Shown here: positions 1 to 10,967 of the stretch, piece after piece
Layout of the letters: each line of letters begins with the position of its first letter
How positions within the stretch are numbered: position 1 is the stretch's first letter
DNA from: Citricoccus muralis
GTDB taxonomy: Bacteria > Actinomycetota > Actinomycetes > Actinomycetales > Micrococcaceae
Direction: 5' to 3'
NCBI RefSeq assembly: GCF_029637705.1
Contig: NZ_CP121252.1
Location: forward strand, 1-64,000
DNA: 64,000 bases
Notes under the pieces: generated by a model
Told to the model about the DNA's origin: nothing
Databases searched by the model: none
Seen by the model: only the letters and a program-made list of their open reading frames with translations
Program-made: the position numbers and the translations under genes

Positions 1-100
1 ACTTCTCATTCGCCGTCATCCACAGGGGTCGAGACGCCACGGACATTGAGGGTTCTCCGAATTACTTGCACTCGAATCGTCTGAAAGGACAGCTCGGCCG
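1..100 (+). promoter_or_regulatory. Upstream region of dnaA
   Basis: This is the short leader before dnaA. It holds a TCCACAGG sequence near position 20, which resembles part of a DnaA box, and a purine-rich ribosome binding site (AAAGGA, about 84-89) placed 11 bases before the ATG. The promoter itself probably lies to the left of the window. Confidence 0.4.
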
Positions 101-1606
101 ATGAGCACCGATGAATCAATCAGCAGCTCCTGGCGTCACGTCGTCCAGACGATGAAGGACTCACAACAGATCAGCCCACGTCAGAGTGGGTTTATTGATT
201 TGGTTCAGCCCCAAGGGCTGATCGGAAACACGCTGCTTCTCGCCGTCCCGAATGAGTTCACACGCCAGGTTCTGGAGAATCAACTCGACGAGGTTCTCGC
301 ACAGGCCTTGCAGACGGTCTTCCAACAAGACATCCGGTGCGCGTTCTCGATCGATTCTTCGCTGCAGCCGGCAGCACCCCCACAGCGAACTGATCCACAG
401 ATTCCACAGGACGAGCCACAACCTGTGGATAACTCTGAGTCAATTCCCGCTGCCGTGTACTCGCAACGGGAACGGCCTGTTGATGGGCAGCTGAGTTCAC
501 AGTCGAATCCTGCGCCGACGTTAGCCGATCCACAGCAGGCCTCTTCGATTGCCAACGCCGCGGAGGAACAATCTCGGCTGAATCCTCGGTACCACTTTGA
601 GACTTTCGTGACCGGTTCTTCCAACAGGTTTGCCCACGCCGCGGCGAACGCCGTGGCTGAAGCACCGGCCAAGGCGTACAACCCTTTGTTTATCTACGGT
701 GAGTCCGGCCTGGGCAAAACACACCTATTGCACGCAATCGGTCATTACGCGCGGGAGCTCTACCCCGGACTTCGGGTTCGCTATGTGAACTCCGAAGAGT
801 TCACCAATGACTTCATTAACTCGATTCGTCACGACGAAGGTGCCAGTTTCAAACAGATCTACCGCAATGTAGACATCCTGCTGATCGATGACATCCAGTT
901 CATGGCGAACAAAGAAGCCACCGTGGAAGAGTTCTTCCACACCTTCAACGCCCTGTACAACAACAACAAGCAGGTCGTCATCACCTCGGACTTGCCCCCG
1001 AAGCAGCTTTCCGGTTTCGAAGAACGGCTGCGCTCCCGCTTCGAGTGGGGCCTCACCACCGATATTCAGCCGCCAGACCTCGAGACGCGTATCGCCATTC
1101 TGCGCAAGAAGGCGGAAGCCGAAGGTCTCACGGCCCCTCCGGAAGCGCTCGAATACATCGCTTCGCGTATCACCACAAACATTCGCGAGCTCGAAGGTGC
1201 CTTGATCCGTGTCACCGCTTACGCATCATTGAACAAGCAATCCGTCGATATTCCACTGGCGGAGCACGTGTTGAAAGACCTCATCACCGACGATGACGCG
1301 CAAGAGATCACTGCTGCCTCGATTCTGAACGAAACGGCGAAGTACTTTGACTTCACCATCGAAGAACTGATGAGCAAGTCTCGGACGCGAACTCTCGTCA
1401 CGGCGCGACAGATCGCCATGTACCTGCTGCGCGAGCTCACCGAAATGTCCTTGCCGAAGATCGGAAATGAACTCGGAGGACGCGATCACACCACGGTGAT
1501 GCACGCAGACCGTAAGATCCGCGACTTGATGGCAGAACGCCGGATGATCTACAACCAGGTCACCGAACTGACCAACCGGATCAAACAACAGCAGCGGACG
1601 AACTGA
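101..1606 (+). CDS. dnaA: Chromosomal replication initiator protein DnaA
   Basis: DnaA binds DnaA boxes in oriC and opens the duplex for loading of the replicative helicase. The 501-residue protein shows the usual four domains: an N-terminal interaction domain (about 1-90), a Gln/Pro-rich linker (about 90-160), an AAA+ ATPase with Walker A GESGLGKT at about 200-207 and Walker B LLIDD near 260, and a C-terminal DNA-binding domain with the family signature GGRDHTTVMHADRKI at about 458-472. The ATG at 101 follows a purine-rich RBS. It is the first gene of the dnaA-dnaN-recF-gyrBA cluster and lies directly before the box-rich origin region. Confidence 0.98.
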   Translation: MSTDESISSSWRHVVQTMKDSQQISPRQSGFIDLVQPQGLIGNTLLLAVPNEFTRQVLENQLDEVLAQALQTVFQQDIRCAFSIDSSLQPAAPPQRTDPQIPQDEPQPVDNSESIPAAVYSQRERPVDGQLSSQSNPAPTLADPQQASSIANAAEEQSRLNPRYHFETFVTGSSNRFAHAAANAVAEAPAKAYNPLFIYGESGLGKTHLLHAIGHYARELYPGLRVRYVNSEEFTNDFINSIRHDEGASFKQIYRNVDILLIDDIQFMANKEATVEEFFHTFNALYNNNKQVVITSDLPPKQLSGFEERLRSRFEWGLTTDIQPPDLETRIAILRKKAEAEGLTAPPEALEYIASRITTNIRELEGALIRVTAYASLNKQSVDIPLAEHVLKDLITDDDAQEITAASILNETAKYFDFTIEELMSKSRTRTLVTARQIAMYLLRELTEMSLPKIGNELGGRDHTTVMHADRKIRDLMAERRMIYNQVTELTNRIKQQQRTN

Positions 1607-2238
1607 CGGATAGCCGGAGGAACCTCACCGGCGCCGTCGACTTCATCTCAAGTTAAGCTTGAGGGTCGGTCCACAGGCCAGATTCCCAGGATCACAACGA
1701 TTCTTGTCATTCGATTTCCACACTCTCCACAACTATCCACAGGTTTCCACAAGCTTTTCTGGCCGCATCCTTCAAGTAGAACTCACAGCTGTGGAAAACG
1801 TTGTGGATCATTAAGTGGACCACGCCGGTTAGCTTCGGGATAACCCTGGGGTTCGTTGTGAATCCGGGCGAATCACAAGAATGCGTTATCCCGGATCTCT
1901 ACACAGCCACCACGAGAGAACTCCACGTCTTGCTCCACATGCAGATCGGGACAAATGGCCGCACCAAGGCGGTTATCCACAGAATCCACAAGAGTTATTA
2001 ACACTACTGAACCTGTTAAACCTCTTCTGAAGAACAATCTCGGTTCAATGCCCAACGCACTCGAAGTTCACTTCCGAACCTTCACATCGACGATGCATGC
2101 CCTTTCCACATCCCGAAATCACAAGAACTCTGCATTCGCGATAAGCTGTCCATGGATTTTTGTGCTTCCCGCGTGATCTCGTGAAAACGTCGGAAGTCTC
2201 GAAAGACTGTGTACCCGTAGCGAGAGGCAGATACACCC
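1607..2238 (+). other. oriC: Chromosomal replication origin oriC (dnaA-dnaN intergenic region)
   Basis: This 632-base gap holds no credible gene. It carries several DnaA-box-like sequences: a perfect TTATCCACA at 1973-1981, CTATCCACA at 1733-1741 and a reverse-strand copy TGTGGATCA at 1802-1810, plus weaker TCCACA repeats around 1717-1750 and 1982-1990. An AT-rich stretch at about 1990-2040, just right of the perfect box, could be the DNA-unwinding element. The position between dnaA and dnaN is the usual actinobacterial oriC location. Confidence 0.85.
1973..1981 (+). promoter_or_regulatory. DnaA box (perfect TTATCCACA)
   Basis: The sequence matches the consensus 9-mer exactly and sits next to the AT-rich part of the origin. 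A second related 9-mer (GAATCCACA) follows directly at 1982-1990. Confidence 0.75.
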
Positions 2239-3369
2239 GTGAAGTTCACTGTTGAACGCGACATCCTGACGGACGCTGTCTCCTGGGCTGCCCGCTCGCT
2301 CTCGCCTCGTCCTCCTGTGCCTGTGCTCTCTGGTCTGTTGATCACTGCAAAGGACGGGCTCGTGTCCATCGCGAGCTTTGACTACGAAACCTCTGCGCGG
2401 CTTGAAGTCGAAGCCGATATTGAGACCGAAGGCACCATCTTGGTGTCCGGTCGTTTGCTGAACGACATCGTCAAGTCACTTCCTGCTGCACCGGTCACCG
2501 TGGAAACCGAGGGTTCCAAGGTAGTTCTCACCTGCCGCAGCTCCCGTTTCGCGCTGGCCACCATGCCCGTAGACGAATACCCAACGCTGCCCTCACTGCC
2601 GGAGGTCTCCGGCACCATTGACGGCGCAGCATTCGCTCATGCCGTCAGCCAGGTCACGGTTGCTGCATCGAAGGACGACACTCTTCCGATCCTCACCGCC
2701 ATCAAGGTCGAGATCGAAGGTGACACCATCACCTTCCTTGCCACGGACCGCTACCGACTCTCGATGAAGGAAATCACCTGGACTCCGAGCGATCCGTCGA
2801 TTTCCACCTCGGTGTTGGTCAAGTCCCGCACTCTGACGGAAGTTGCCCGATCCTTGGCAGGTGGCGGTGAACTGCAGCTGCGCTTGAGCAACGACGGCAC
2901 CGGACAAGAACTGATTGGTTTCTCCTCCGGTGGACGCCGCACCACCAGCCTGTTGGTGGATGGCGAATACCCGAAGATCCGGGCACTGTTCCCGGAGTCC
3001 AGCCCGATCCACGCCGTCGTCGAGACGTCGCAGTTGGTGGAAGCGGTCCGTCGTGTGGCCCTGGTGGCTGAGCGCAACACTCCGCTGCGCATGGCATTTA
3101 CCGATGGACAGGTTTCTCTGGATGCCGGAGCTGGAGATGACGCCTCGGCCAATGAGTCGATGCCATGCCAGCTCGATGGCGAAGAAATCACTGTAGCGTT
3201 CAACCCCGGGTACTTGAGCGAGGGCCTCAACGTTATCGGCTCCGAGTACGTGCGGTTCGCATTCACCTCCGCTCCCAAACCCGCTCTGCTGACCGGACAG
3301 AGCGAACAGGACAACGGTGAAGTGGATGACTACCGCTACCTGGTCATGCCGATCAGGATCACCAGCTGA
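2239..3369 (+). CDS. dnaN: DNA polymerase III beta subunit (sliding clamp)
   Basis: The clamp encircles DNA and tethers the replicative polymerase and repair proteins. The 376-residue protein has normal family length and clamp features, such as the N-terminal MKFTVERD segment, PVPVLSGLLI near residue 30, and a C-terminus ending in YRYLVMPIRI, a typical clamp tail. It starts with GTG at 2239. It follows oriC and precedes recF with a 27-base gap, suggesting a dnaN-recF-dciA transcription unit. No gnd gene lies between dnaN and recF, unlike in some related actinobacteria. Confidence 0.97.
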   Translation: MKFTVERDILTDAVSWAARSLSPRPPVPVLSGLLITAKDGLVSIASFDYETSARLEVEADIETEGTILVSGRLLNDIVKSLPAAPVTVETEGSKVVLTCRSSRFALATMPVDEYPTLPSLPEVSGTIDGAAFAHAVSQVTVAASKDDTLPILTAIKVEIEGDTITFLATDRYRLSMKEITWTPSDPSISTSVLVKSRTLTEVARSLAGGGELQLRLSNDGTGQELIGFSSGGRRTTSLLVDGEYPKIRALFPESSPIHAVVETSQLVEAVRRVALVAERNTPLRMAFTDGQVSLDAGAGDDASANESMPCQLDGEEITVAFNPGYLSEGLNVIGSEYVRFAFTSAPKPALLTGQSEQDNGEVDDYRYLVMPIRITS

Positions 3370-3396
3370 GCCGGCGGGCTCACCTCACTGGATCAC

Positions 3397-4560
3397 GTGC
3401 GGATATCCCATCTCTCACTGACGAACTACCGGTCATACACGCAGCTCGATCTCGAACTGCAGCCCGGCACCAACGTGCTGGTGGGCCGCAATGGCGTCGG
3501 CAAAACCAATGTTGCTGAGGCCATCGGCTATGTCAGCACGCATCAATCGCACCGGGTGAGTAATGATGCTCCGCTGGTGCATTTCGGGGCTGATCAGGCT
3601 CGGATTCGGACGCGGGTTCACCGGGGTGAGCGCGCCGTCGCCGTCGACTTGGAGATCAACCCGGGGAAATCGAACCGGGTAGCCATCAACCGGGGTGCAC
3701 CGCAGCGGGCTCGTGAAGGTCTCGGACTGCTGCGGTCGGTGCTTTTTGCCCCGGAGGATCTACAGTTGGTGAACGGGGATCCCGGAGTGCGGCGCCGGTT
3801 TCTGGACGATCTCATTGTGCAGATGCGTCCGGCCCTGGGTGGGGCGCGCTCGGAATATGATCGGGTGCTGCGCCAGCGCAATGCCCTGCTGAAGTCAGCG
3901 CGCACTTCCGGAAAATGGACCGACGAACACGATGCCACCCTGGCGGTGTGGGATGAGCACTTGGCTGTGACTGGTGCCCGGTTGTTGAATGGGCGGCTGC
4001 ATGTGTTGCAATTGCTCGCCGAACCGCTCGCTACGGCCTATGCCCATCTCGCGGATGCCAACAAAACCGCTAGTTATCGGTACGACTCCGCGGTTGCTCT
4101 GGCGGCCGGACAGCACCAAGACATTCCATCGGAGGCGGAGCTGGCCGAGGCGATGCGCGAGGCATTGCAGGGGCAGCATCGGCTTGAGCGCGATCGCGGG
4201 GTCACCCTGGTGGGGCCCCACCGCGACGACGTCATCTTGAATTTGGGTGCGGCCCCCGCGAAGGGTTACGCCTCGCACGGAGAGACGTGGTCGTTATCGC
4301 TGGCACTGCGACTGGCCAGCTATGACGTGTTGGTGGCGGATGATGCGGATGAGCATGCACGGCCACTGTTGATTCTCGACGACGTGTTTGCCGAATTGGA
4401 CGCCACGCGCCGGTTACGCTTGGCGGCCTTGGCGGACCGCGCCGAACAAGTTCTGGTGACGGCGGCCGTCGCCGAGGATTTGCCGGACGAGCTGGAGGGC
4501 CCGCGGTTTTTCGTGCAGATGGACGAGGGTGTGAGCAGTATCGGTGAGTCCGGTGGCTGA
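3397..4560 (+). CDS. recF: DNA replication and repair protein RecF
   Basis: RecF is an SMC-like ATPase that helps load RecA at single-stranded gaps. The 387-residue protein has a Walker A motif GRNGVGKT at residues 30-37, the RecF-type central motif [10 protein letters not shown], and the C-terminal Walker B region [12 protein letters not shown]. The start is GTG at 3397. The 3' end overlaps the next gene by 17 bases, suggesting translational coupling. Confidence 0.96.
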   Translation: MRISHLSLTNYRSYTQLDLELQPGTNVLVGRNGVGKTNVAEAIGYVSTHQSHRVSNDAPLVHFGADQARIRTRVHRGERAVAVDLEINPGKSNRVAINRGAPQRAREGLGLLRSVLFAPEDLQLVNGDPGVRRRFLDDLIVQMRPALGGARSEYDRVLRQRNALLKSARTSGKWTDEHDATLAVWDEHLAVTGARLLNGRLHVLQLLAEPLATAYAHLADANKTASYRYDSAVALAAGQHQDIPSEAELAEAMREALQGQHRLERDRGVTLVGPHRDDVILNLGAAPAKGYASHGETWSLSLALRLASYDVLVADDADEHARPLLILDDVFAELDATRRLRLAALADRAEQVLVTAAVAEDLPDELEGPRFFVQMDEGVSSIGESGG

Positions 4561-5137
4561 CCCCGAATCAACCTGGGATCTGCCGGCGGATGAAGCCCCG
4601 GCGCCCACCGATGTGGATGCCCCGGCGGTGGCCCTCAACCGGGCCCGCCAGGCGGCACAGGCTGCCGGATTCACGGCGGCGTCGGCAAGCCGCCGCACCC
4701 GGAAGTTCACCGGTGACGGCCGGGAAGAGAAACCGGCCTCGCGACGTCGTCGTCGTTCCACCCTCGATGCATCACAACAGGGCAAGGATTCTCGGTTGAT
4801 TGGCGCCGTTTTTGACCGACTCGTGGCCGAACGCGGCTGGGATGAGCCGGTGGCGGTGGGATCGGTGCTGTCTCGGTGGCCCGAACTGGTGGGACCGGAT
4901 ATTGCCGCGCATGCGCAGGTGGAGGAGTTCGACCATGCGCAGGTGGTGATCCGGTGTGATTCCACGGCCTGGGCGACCCAATTGCGGCTGATGACGCCGA
5001 CGCTACTCGGCCAGCTCGAAGACAAGCTTGGTCCGGGGGTGGTCCGCGAAATCGTGGTGAAGGGACCCTCGGCACCGAGTTGGAAAAAAGGTCCGCGTTC
5101 GGTGCGAGGCCGCGGTCCGCGCGACACCTACGGGTGA
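4544..5137 (+). CDS. DUF721 / DciA-like protein (putative replicative helicase operator)
   Basis: The 197-residue protein has a low-complexity N-terminal half rich in Ala, Arg and Pro, then a DUF721 domain from about residue 85 ([15 protein letters not shown] ... WPELVGP ... [10 protein letters not shown]). DUF721 proteins include DciA, the ancestral loader of the DnaB helicase; that role here is inferred from family and from its place between recF and gyrB. It starts with GTG inside recF, and the basic C-terminal tail fits nucleic-acid contact. Confidence 0.85.
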   Translation: MSPVADPESTWDLPADEAPAPTDVDAPAVALNRARQAAQAAGFTAASASRRTRKFTGDGREEKPASRRRRRSTLDASQQGKDSRLIGAVFDRLVAERGWDEPVAVGSVLSRWPELVGPDIAAHAQVEEFDHAQVVIRCDSTAWATQLRLMTPTLLGQLEDKLGPGVVREIVVKGPSAPSWKKGPRSVRGRGPRDTYG

Positions 5138-5294
5138 CCGGCTCAGTGGCCCTGTGGCGCTGTGCGAGGCTGACTCCTGCACAGGGATCCATCTGACCGC
5201 ATCTCAGCGCGGGAAAATGGCCGCTACGGGCCCAGTGAGGCATGTTTATTCACTGAGGACCCCAGAAATTCGGGCCAAACCAGACTCGATCGCG

Positions 5295-5300
5295 TAGAAT
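5295..5300 (+). promoter_or_regulatory. Possible -10 element for gyrB
   Basis: TAGAAT lies 43 bases before the gyrB GTG in the 205-base gap after the DUF721 gene. The matching -35 region is poor, so this is tentative. Confidence 0.3.
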
Positions 5301-5342
5301 AGACGAGTCCCAGTGCCACGAATGAGGAGTCGTTGAACCGAC

Positions 5343-7481
5343 GTGTCCGAAGAACAGTCTGATCAGGCATCGCCGTCCGAAGTACCCGTTGACCAGGATG
5401 CGGTTCCGACCCAGCAGGAATCGGCGCTGAGCAAAGTCGAGCATGCCTACGATGCCGGCGATATCACCGTGCTTGAGGGTCTTGAGGCCGTGCGCAAGCG
5501 TCCCGGTATGTACATCGGCTCCACCTCCGCCCGCGGCCTGCACCACCTGGTGTACGAAGTGGTCGATAACTCGGTGGATGAGGCGCTGGCCGGCTACTGC
5601 GACACCATCGACGTCACGATTCTTGCCGACGGCGGGCTGCGAGTGTCCGATAACGGGCGCGGTATCCCGGTGGATATGCACCCGACCGAGGGCAAGCCGA
5701 CCGTGGAAGTCGTCATGACCATCCTGCACGCCGGCGGTAAGTTCGGTGGCGGCGGCTACGCGGTCTCCGGCGGTCTGCACGGCGTCGGTATCTCCGTGGT
5801 GAACGCGCTGTCGTCGCGCGTGGACACCGAGATTCACCGTCAGGGCAGCGTGTGGCGGATGAGCTTTGCCAACGGTGGCGTCCCTCAGGGTGAACTCGTG
5901 AAGGGTGAGGACACCGATCGCACCGGCACCACCCAAACTTTCTACCCGGATGCCAGCATCTTCGAAACCGTCGAGTTCGACTTCGAGACGCTGCGCGCCC
6001 GGTTCCAGCAGATGGCGTTCCTCAACAAGGGACTGCGCATCACCCTCACCGATGAGCGCGAGCTGGAATCCAACGACGTCGCATCCGATGAGATCGCCGG
6101 AGCCAGCAGCGCCGATCAGCCCGATGAGGCCGGGATTGCCGAGGGCAGCGCTGCGGAAGGAACCGCTGAGCGTACCCTGCGCCGGGTCGACTACCTCTAC
6201 GAGGACGGTCTGCTCGACTACGTCAAGCACTTGAACTCCTCCAAGCGCGCCGAACTCGTCCACGACGACGTCATCGCCTTCGAATCGGAGGACACCGACC
6301 AGAAGATCGCCGTCGAGGTGGCGATGCAGTGGACCACCGCCTATTCGGAGTCGGTGCACACCTACGCCAATACGATTAACACCCACGAGGGTGGCACCCA
6401 CGAAGAGGGCTTCCGGGCGGCGATGACCTCGCTGATCAACCGCTACGCTCGCAACAAGGAACTGCTCAAGGCCAAGGATGAGAACCTCTCCGGTGAGGAC
6501 ATCCGCGAGGGCCTGACCGCGGTGATCTCCGTGAAGCTCTCGGAGCCGCAGTTCGAGGGCCAGACCAAGACGAAGCTCGGTAACTCCGAAGCGCGCGGAT
6601 TCGTGCAGAAAGTGGTTACCGAGGAACTCGGCGACTGGCTGGAACGCAATCCGAATCTGGCGCGTGACATCGTGCGCAAGGCCCAGCTGGCCTCGCAGGC
6701 ACGACTGGCCGCCCGCAAGGCGCGCGACAACGCCCGTCGTAAGTCTCCGCTGGAATCTTTCGGCATGCCCGGCAAGCTGGCGGACTGCTCCTCGAAGAAT
6801 CCGAACGAGTGTGAGGTCTACATCGTGGAGGGTGACTCCGCGGGTGGTTCTGCCAAGCGCGGGCGCAATCCCGCCACCCAGGCGATTCTGCCCCTGCGCG
6901 GCAAGATCCTCAACGTAGAGCGGGCCCGATTGGACCGCGCACTCGGCAACGCTGAGGTGCAGTCGATGATCACCGCTTTCGGAACGGGCATTGGCGAAGA
7001 ATTCGATATCACCAAGCTGCGGTATCACAAGATCGTGCTGATGGCCGATGCCGACGTCGATGGTCAGCACATCACCACCCTGCTGCTCACCGTGCTGTTC
7101 CGGTACATGCGCCCGCTGATCGAGCAGGGCTACGTGTTCCTGGCGCAGCCGCCGCTGTACCGCATCAAGTGGTCCAACGCCCCGCACGACTACGTGTTCA
7201 CCGACGCTGAACGCGATGCCGCCGTCGAGGCCGGTTCTGCCCGCGGCTGGCGCTACCCCAAGGAGAACGGCATCCAGCGCTACAAGGGCCTGGGTGAGAT
7301 GGACTACAAGGAACTGTGGGACACCACCATGGATCCGGAGCACCGCACCCTGCTGCAGGTCACCATGGATGACGCTGCCGCCGCCGATGAGATCTTCTCC
7401 ATGTTGATGGGCGAAGACGTCGAATCGCGACGCAACTTCATCCAGCAGAACGCCAAGGACGTGCGCTTCCTCGACATCTGA
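5343..7481 (+). CDS. gyrB: DNA gyrase subunit B
   Basis: GyrB is the ATPase subunit of DNA gyrase. The 712-residue protein has the GHKL ATPase motifs ([43 protein letters not shown]), the TOPRIM motif EGDSAGG starting at E496, and the metal-binding D569/D571/D573 (ADADVDG). The C-terminus [10 protein letters not shown] is typical. An acidic, Ala/Glu-rich insertion at about residues 238-280 interrupts the region before the transducer domain and is probably a surface loop. The start is GTG at 5343, with GAGGAG at 5324-5329 upstream. gyrA follows after 53 bases. Confidence 0.98.
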   Translation: MSEEQSDQASPSEVPVDQDAVPTQQESALSKVEHAYDAGDITVLEGLEAVRKRPGMYIGSTSARGLHHLVYEVVDNSVDEALAGYCDTIDVTILADGGLRVSDNGRGIPVDMHPTEGKPTVEVVMTILHAGGKFGGGGYAVSGGLHGVGISVVNALSSRVDTEIHRQGSVWRMSFANGGVPQGELVKGEDTDRTGTTQTFYPDASIFETVEFDFETLRARFQQMAFLNKGLRITLTDERELESNDVASDEIAGASSADQPDEAGIAEGSAAEGTAERTLRRVDYLYEDGLLDYVKHLNSSKRAELVHDDVIAFESEDTDQKIAVEVAMQWTTAYSESVHTYANTINTHEGGTHEEGFRAAMTSLINRYARNKELLKAKDENLSGEDIREGLTAVISVKLSEPQFEGQTKTKLGNSEARGFVQKVVTEELGDWLERNPNLARDIVRKAQLASQARLAARKARDNARRKSPLESFGMPGKLADCSSKNPNECEVYIVEGDSAGGSAKRGRNPATQAILPLRGKILNVERARLDRALGNAEVQSMITAFGTGIGEEFDITKLRYHKIVLMADADVDGQHITTLLLTVLFRYMRPLIEQGYVFLAQPPLYRIKWSNAPHDYVFTDAERDAAVEAGSARGWRYPKENGIQRYKGLGEMDYKELWDTTMDPEHRTLLQVTMDDAAAADEIFSMLMGEDVESRRNFIQQNAKDVRFLDI

Positions 7482-7534
7482 TCGAGCAACCGAAGCCCCA
7501 CCTCCCCCACGACGAGCATCAAGGACTTTCACGC

Positions 7535-10249
7535 GTGAGCGACGAACAGACCCCGGACACCCCCGAGGAACCGAACCAGAACCCCCAGCAGCCCGATGAC
7601 GAGGGCCGCAGCGAGATCGTGGTCGGTTCCCCGATCGACGCCGGAGACAAGGTCGAACAGGTCGACCTGAACACCGAAATGAAGCGGTCCTACCTGGACT
7701 ACGCCATGGCGGTGATTGTCGGCCGTGCCCTGCCGGACGTGCGCGATGGCCTCAAGCCCGTGCACCGCCGCGTGCTCTACGGCATGTTCGACGGCGGCTA
7801 CCGCCCCGACCGGTCCTTCAACAAGTCGGCCCGCGTGGTCGGCGAGGTGATGGGCAACTACCACCCGCACGGTGACTCGGCTATTTACGATGCGCTCGTG
7901 CGCCTGGTTCAGGATTGGGTGATGCGCTACCCGCTGGCGCTGGGTCAGGGTAACTTCGGTTCCCCCGGTAACGACGGCGCGGCCGCTCAGCGTTACACCG
8001 AGACCAAGATGGCCCAGCTGGCCATGGAGATGGTCCGCGACATCGACGAAGACACTGTCGACTTCCAGGACAACTACGACGGCAAGCAGCAGGAGCCCAC
8101 CGTGCTGCCCGCCCGGTTCCCGAACCTGCTGGTCAACGGTTCCTCCGGCATCGCCGTCGGTATGGCCACCAATATTCCGCCGCACAACCTGCGCGAAGTC
8201 GCCTCCGGTGTGCAGTGGTACCTGGAGAACCCCGAAGCGAGCCGCGAAGAGCTGCTGGAAGCCCTCTTGCAGCGGGTCAAGGGTCCCGATTTCCCTACGG
8301 GCGCCCAGATCCTCGGACACAAGGGGATCGAAGAGGCCTATCGTACGGGGCGTGGTTCCATCACGATGCGCGCCGTCGTGAATGTGGAAGAGCTGCAGAA
8401 CCGCACCTGCCTGGTGGTCTCCGAGCTGCCTTACATGGCCAACCCGGACAACCTCGCCAGCCGCATCGCCGAGATGGTGCGCGACGGCAAGCTCACCGGC
8501 ATTGCGGATCTGCGTGATGAATCCTCGGGCCGTACCGGTCAGCGCCTGGTCATCGTGCTCAAGCGCGACGCCGTGCCAAAGGTAGTGCTGAACAACCTCT
8601 ACAAGCACACCCAGTTGCAGGAGAACTTCTCTGCAAACATGCTGGCGCTGGTGGACGGCGTGCCGCGTACCCTGTCGCTGGATGGGTTCATCCACTACTG
8701 GGTGAAGCACCAGATCGAGGTCATCGTCCGCCGTACCGCTTACCGCAAGCGCAAGGCAGAGGCTCGTGCCCACATCCTGCTGGGTCTGCTCAAGGCCCTC
8801 GACATGCTCGACGAGGTCATCGCGACCATCCGCCGTTCGGCCTCGGCCGATGTGGCCCGTGAGTCGCTGAAGACCCTGCTGGAGATCGACGACGACCAGG
8901 CTAAAGCGATTCTGCTTATGCAACTGCGTCAGCTCGCCGCCCTGGAGCGCCAGTCGATTCAAGACGAGTACGACGAGCTGCAGGCTCGTATTGCCGAGTA
9001 CATCGCGATCCTGGAATCCCCCGAGCGTCAGCGCGAGCTGATCTCCGAGGAGCTGCGTGAAATCGTCGACAAGCACGGCGATGATCGTCGCACCGAGATC
9101 ATGTGGGGCTACGACGGTGATATGTCCATTGAGGATCTGATCCCCGAAGAGGACATGGTCGTCAACATCACCCGCGGTGGCTATGTGAAGCGCACCCGCA
9201 TTGACAATTACCGCGCCCAGAACCGCGGTGGCAAGGGTGTGCGCGGGGCAACCCTGCGCGGCGAGGACGTCGTCGAGCACTTCTTCACGACCTCCACCCA
9301 CAACTGGATCCTGTTCTTCACGAACTTTGGTCGGGTATACCGGATCAAGACGTATGAGCTGCAGGAAGCCGGCCGGGATGCGAAGGGCCAGCACGTGGCC
9401 AATGTCATGGCGTTCCAGCCAGACGAGCACATCGCCCAAGTGTTGACGCTGCGCACCTACCAGGATGCGCCGTACCTGGTGCTGGCCACGCGCAAGGGTC
9501 TGGTCAAGAAGACGCGCCTAGAAGATTACGACACCCCGCGTACCGCCGGGGTCATCGCGATCAACCTGCGCGACGACGACGAAGTGGTCTCCGCTCAGCT
9601 GGTCTCCGAAGAGGATGACGTCATCCTCATCTCCCGTAAGGGCCAGTCGTTGCGCTTCACCGCCACCGATGAAGCGCTGCGTCCGATGGGCCGTGCGACC
9701 TCCGGTGTGACGGGTATGAAGTTCCGTGACGGGGATGATCTGCTCACCATGGGCGTCATCCAGGACGATTCCTACATCTTCACCGTGACCGACGGCGGCT
9801 ACGCCAAGCGGACCCAGGCCGATGAGTACCGGGTGCAGAACCGCGGCGGCCTCGGCATCAAGGTGGGCAAGTTTGTCGAAGACCGCGGCGAGCTGGCCGG
9901 CGGACTCGTTGCCCAAGAGGATCAGGAGGTCCTCGTGGTGATGCAGTCCGGCAACGTGGTGCGTTCGGCCGTCGAACAGGTTCCGGTGCGCGGTCGCGAC
10001 ACGATGGGTGTCATCTTCGCCAAGCCGGGCAAGAAGGACCGCATCGTCGCCGTCACTCTCAACAACGAGACCGAGCTTGAGCACCCCGAGGAAGAGAACG
10101 TCGAAACGGCGGCCACCCAGGAGAACCCCGAGGACGCTCCGGTCACCCCGACGCCCGCATCTGGGGACCAGGCTGGTGCAGATGTGACAGATGGTTCCGG
10201 TGCAGTACCCTTGGAAGCTGACACGGACTCTGACGGAGGACAGCAGTGA
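7535..10249 (+). CDS. gyrA: DNA gyrase subunit A
   Basis: GyrA cuts and rejoins DNA in gyrase. The 904-residue protein has catalytic Tyr154 (AAAQRYTE) and the GyrA box QNRGGKG at the start of the C-terminal beta-pinwheel. The quinolone-resistance region reads [10 protein letters not shown], with Ser115 and Asp119 at the two common resistance positions, so no standard resistance change is seen there. The last 50 or so residues form an acidic, Pro/Ala-rich tail. The start is GTG at 7535. The stop overlaps the next gene (GTGA). Confidence 0.98.
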   Translation: MSDEQTPDTPEEPNQNPQQPDDEGRSEIVVGSPIDAGDKVEQVDLNTEMKRSYLDYAMAVIVGRALPDVRDGLKPVHRRVLYGMFDGGYRPDRSFNKSARVVGEVMGNYHPHGDSAIYDALVRLVQDWVMRYPLALGQGNFGSPGNDGAAAQRYTETKMAQLAMEMVRDIDEDTVDFQDNYDGKQQEPTVLPARFPNLLVNGSSGIAVGMATNIPPHNLREVASGVQWYLENPEASREELLEALLQRVKGPDFPTGAQILGHKGIEEAYRTGRGSITMRAVVNVEELQNRTCLVVSELPYMANPDNLASRIAEMVRDGKLTGIADLRDESSGRTGQRLVIVLKRDAVPKVVLNNLYKHTQLQENFSANMLALVDGVPRTLSLDGFIHYWVKHQIEVIVRRTAYRKRKAEARAHILLGLLKALDMLDEVIATIRRSASADVARESLKTLLEIDDDQAKAILLMQLRQLAALERQSIQDEYDELQARIAEYIAILESPERQRELISEELREIVDKHGDDRRTEIMWGYDGDMSIEDLIPEEDMVVNITRGGYVKRTRIDNYRAQNRGGKGVRGATLRGEDVVEHFFTTSTHNWILFFTNFGRVYRIKTYELQEAGRDAKGQHVANVMAFQPDEHIAQVLTLRTYQDAPYLVLATRKGLVKKTRLEDYDTPRTAGVIAINLRDDDEVVSAQLVSEEDDVILISRKGQSLRFTATDEALRPMGRATSGVTGMKFRDGDDLLTMGVIQDDSYIFTVTDGGYAKRTQADEYRVQNRGGLGIKVGKFVEDRGELAGGLVAQEDQEVLVVMQSGNVVRSAVEQVPVRGRDTMGVIFAKPGKKDRIVAVTLNNETELEHPEEENVETAATQENPEDAPVTPTPASGDQAGADVTDGSGAVPLEADTDSDGGQQ

Positions 10250-10818
10250 GCAATACATCCGGCAATTCCAAGCCGTCGCAAGGACAGGCCCCCAAGCGTC
10301 CCAGCGCTGCGCGCCCGGGCACGCAGCAGGGCCAGAAGCGACCAGCGGGCGCCCAGGGGAACCGACCTCAGGGTGGTCAGAACCGTCCCAACGGGCAGAA
10401 GCCGGGCTCCAAGCCAGGTCAAAAGGGACTGGTGCGTCCGGCCCCGAAGGCCAAGGTTCGTAAGGCACGCCTGCTCGTCGCCCGCGTTGACCCGTGGTCA
10501 GTACTGAAGATGTCGTTCCTGCTCTCCGTGGCACTCGGTATCGTCACCGTGGTGGCCGGTGTCGTGCTGTGGATGGTGCTGGATCTCACCGGAATCTTTG
10601 ACGATGTCAACGCTCTGCTGGGCCAGATCCTGGGTACCGAGGGCGGCGGGCAGACCATCCAGGAGCTCGTGACTCTGGGTCAGGTGGCCTCGATGTCCAC
10701 GATCATCGCGGTGATCAACGTCGTGGTGCTGACCCTGCTGTCCATGCTGGCAGCGGTGCTATACAACATCTCGGCATCGCTCGTGGGCGGCGTCGGAGTC
10801 ACCCTCACGGATGACTGA
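10246..10818 (+). CDS. DUF3566 membrane protein
   Basis: The 190-residue protein has a long basic, Gly/Pro/Gln-rich N-terminal region (about 1-75), then two hydrophobic segments (about 85-110 and 143-175) separated by a short loop. This is the DUF3566 pattern seen downstream of gyrA in many actinobacteria. It starts on a GTG that overlaps the gyrA stop codon, so it is probably co-translated with gyrA. The function is unknown. Confidence 0.9.
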   Translation: MSNTSGNSKPSQGQAPKRPSAARPGTQQGQKRPAGAQGNRPQGGQNRPNGQKPGSKPGQKGLVRPAPKAKVRKARLLVARVDPWSVLKMSFLLSVALGIVTVVAGVVLWMVLDLTGIFDDVNALLGQILGTEGGGQTIQELVTLGQVASMSTIIAVINVVVLTLLSMLAAVLYNISASLVGGVGVTLTDD

Positions 10819-10830
10819 TCCGACTCGATT

Positions 10831-10858
10831 TTGACCAACGGAATTTCTACGGTAATGT
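10831..10858 (+). promoter_or_regulatory. Promoter for tRNA-Ile
   Basis: TTGACC (10831-10836) and TAATGT (10853-10858) are separated by 16 bases. They lie about 36 bases before the tRNA, as expected for a stable-RNA promoter. Confidence 0.6.
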
Positions 10859-10893
10859 TGGTTCTCGTCTTGAGCTGAGAAGTTCAAGGTGGA

Positions 10894-10967
10894 GGGCGTA
10901 TAGCTCAGGCGGTTAGAGCGCATCGCTGATAACGATGAGGTCCCAAGTTCAAGTCTTGGTACGCCCA
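10894..10967 (+). tRNA. tRNA-Ile (anticodon GAT)
   Basis: The sequence folds as a full cloverleaf. The acceptor GGGCGTA pairs with TACGCCC, the anticodon loop is CTGATAA with anticodon GAT, and the T-arm contains GTTCAAGTC. The discriminator is A10967 and CCA is not encoded. Confidence 0.97.

Noticed and set aside
1801-2001. Short plus-strand frame in the dnaA-dnaN gap
   Set aside because: It overlaps DnaA boxes in oriC, has no RBS and encodes no recognisable protein.
7871-7892. Fluoroquinolone resistance change in GyrA
   Set aside because: Ser115 and Asp119 (common resistance positions) are the susceptible-type residues.
5250-9439. Very long open frames on the minus strand opposite gyrB and gyrA (up to 760 codons)
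   Set aside because: They mirror the codon bias of the gyrase genes, show no protein family features and have no plausible starts or operon context.
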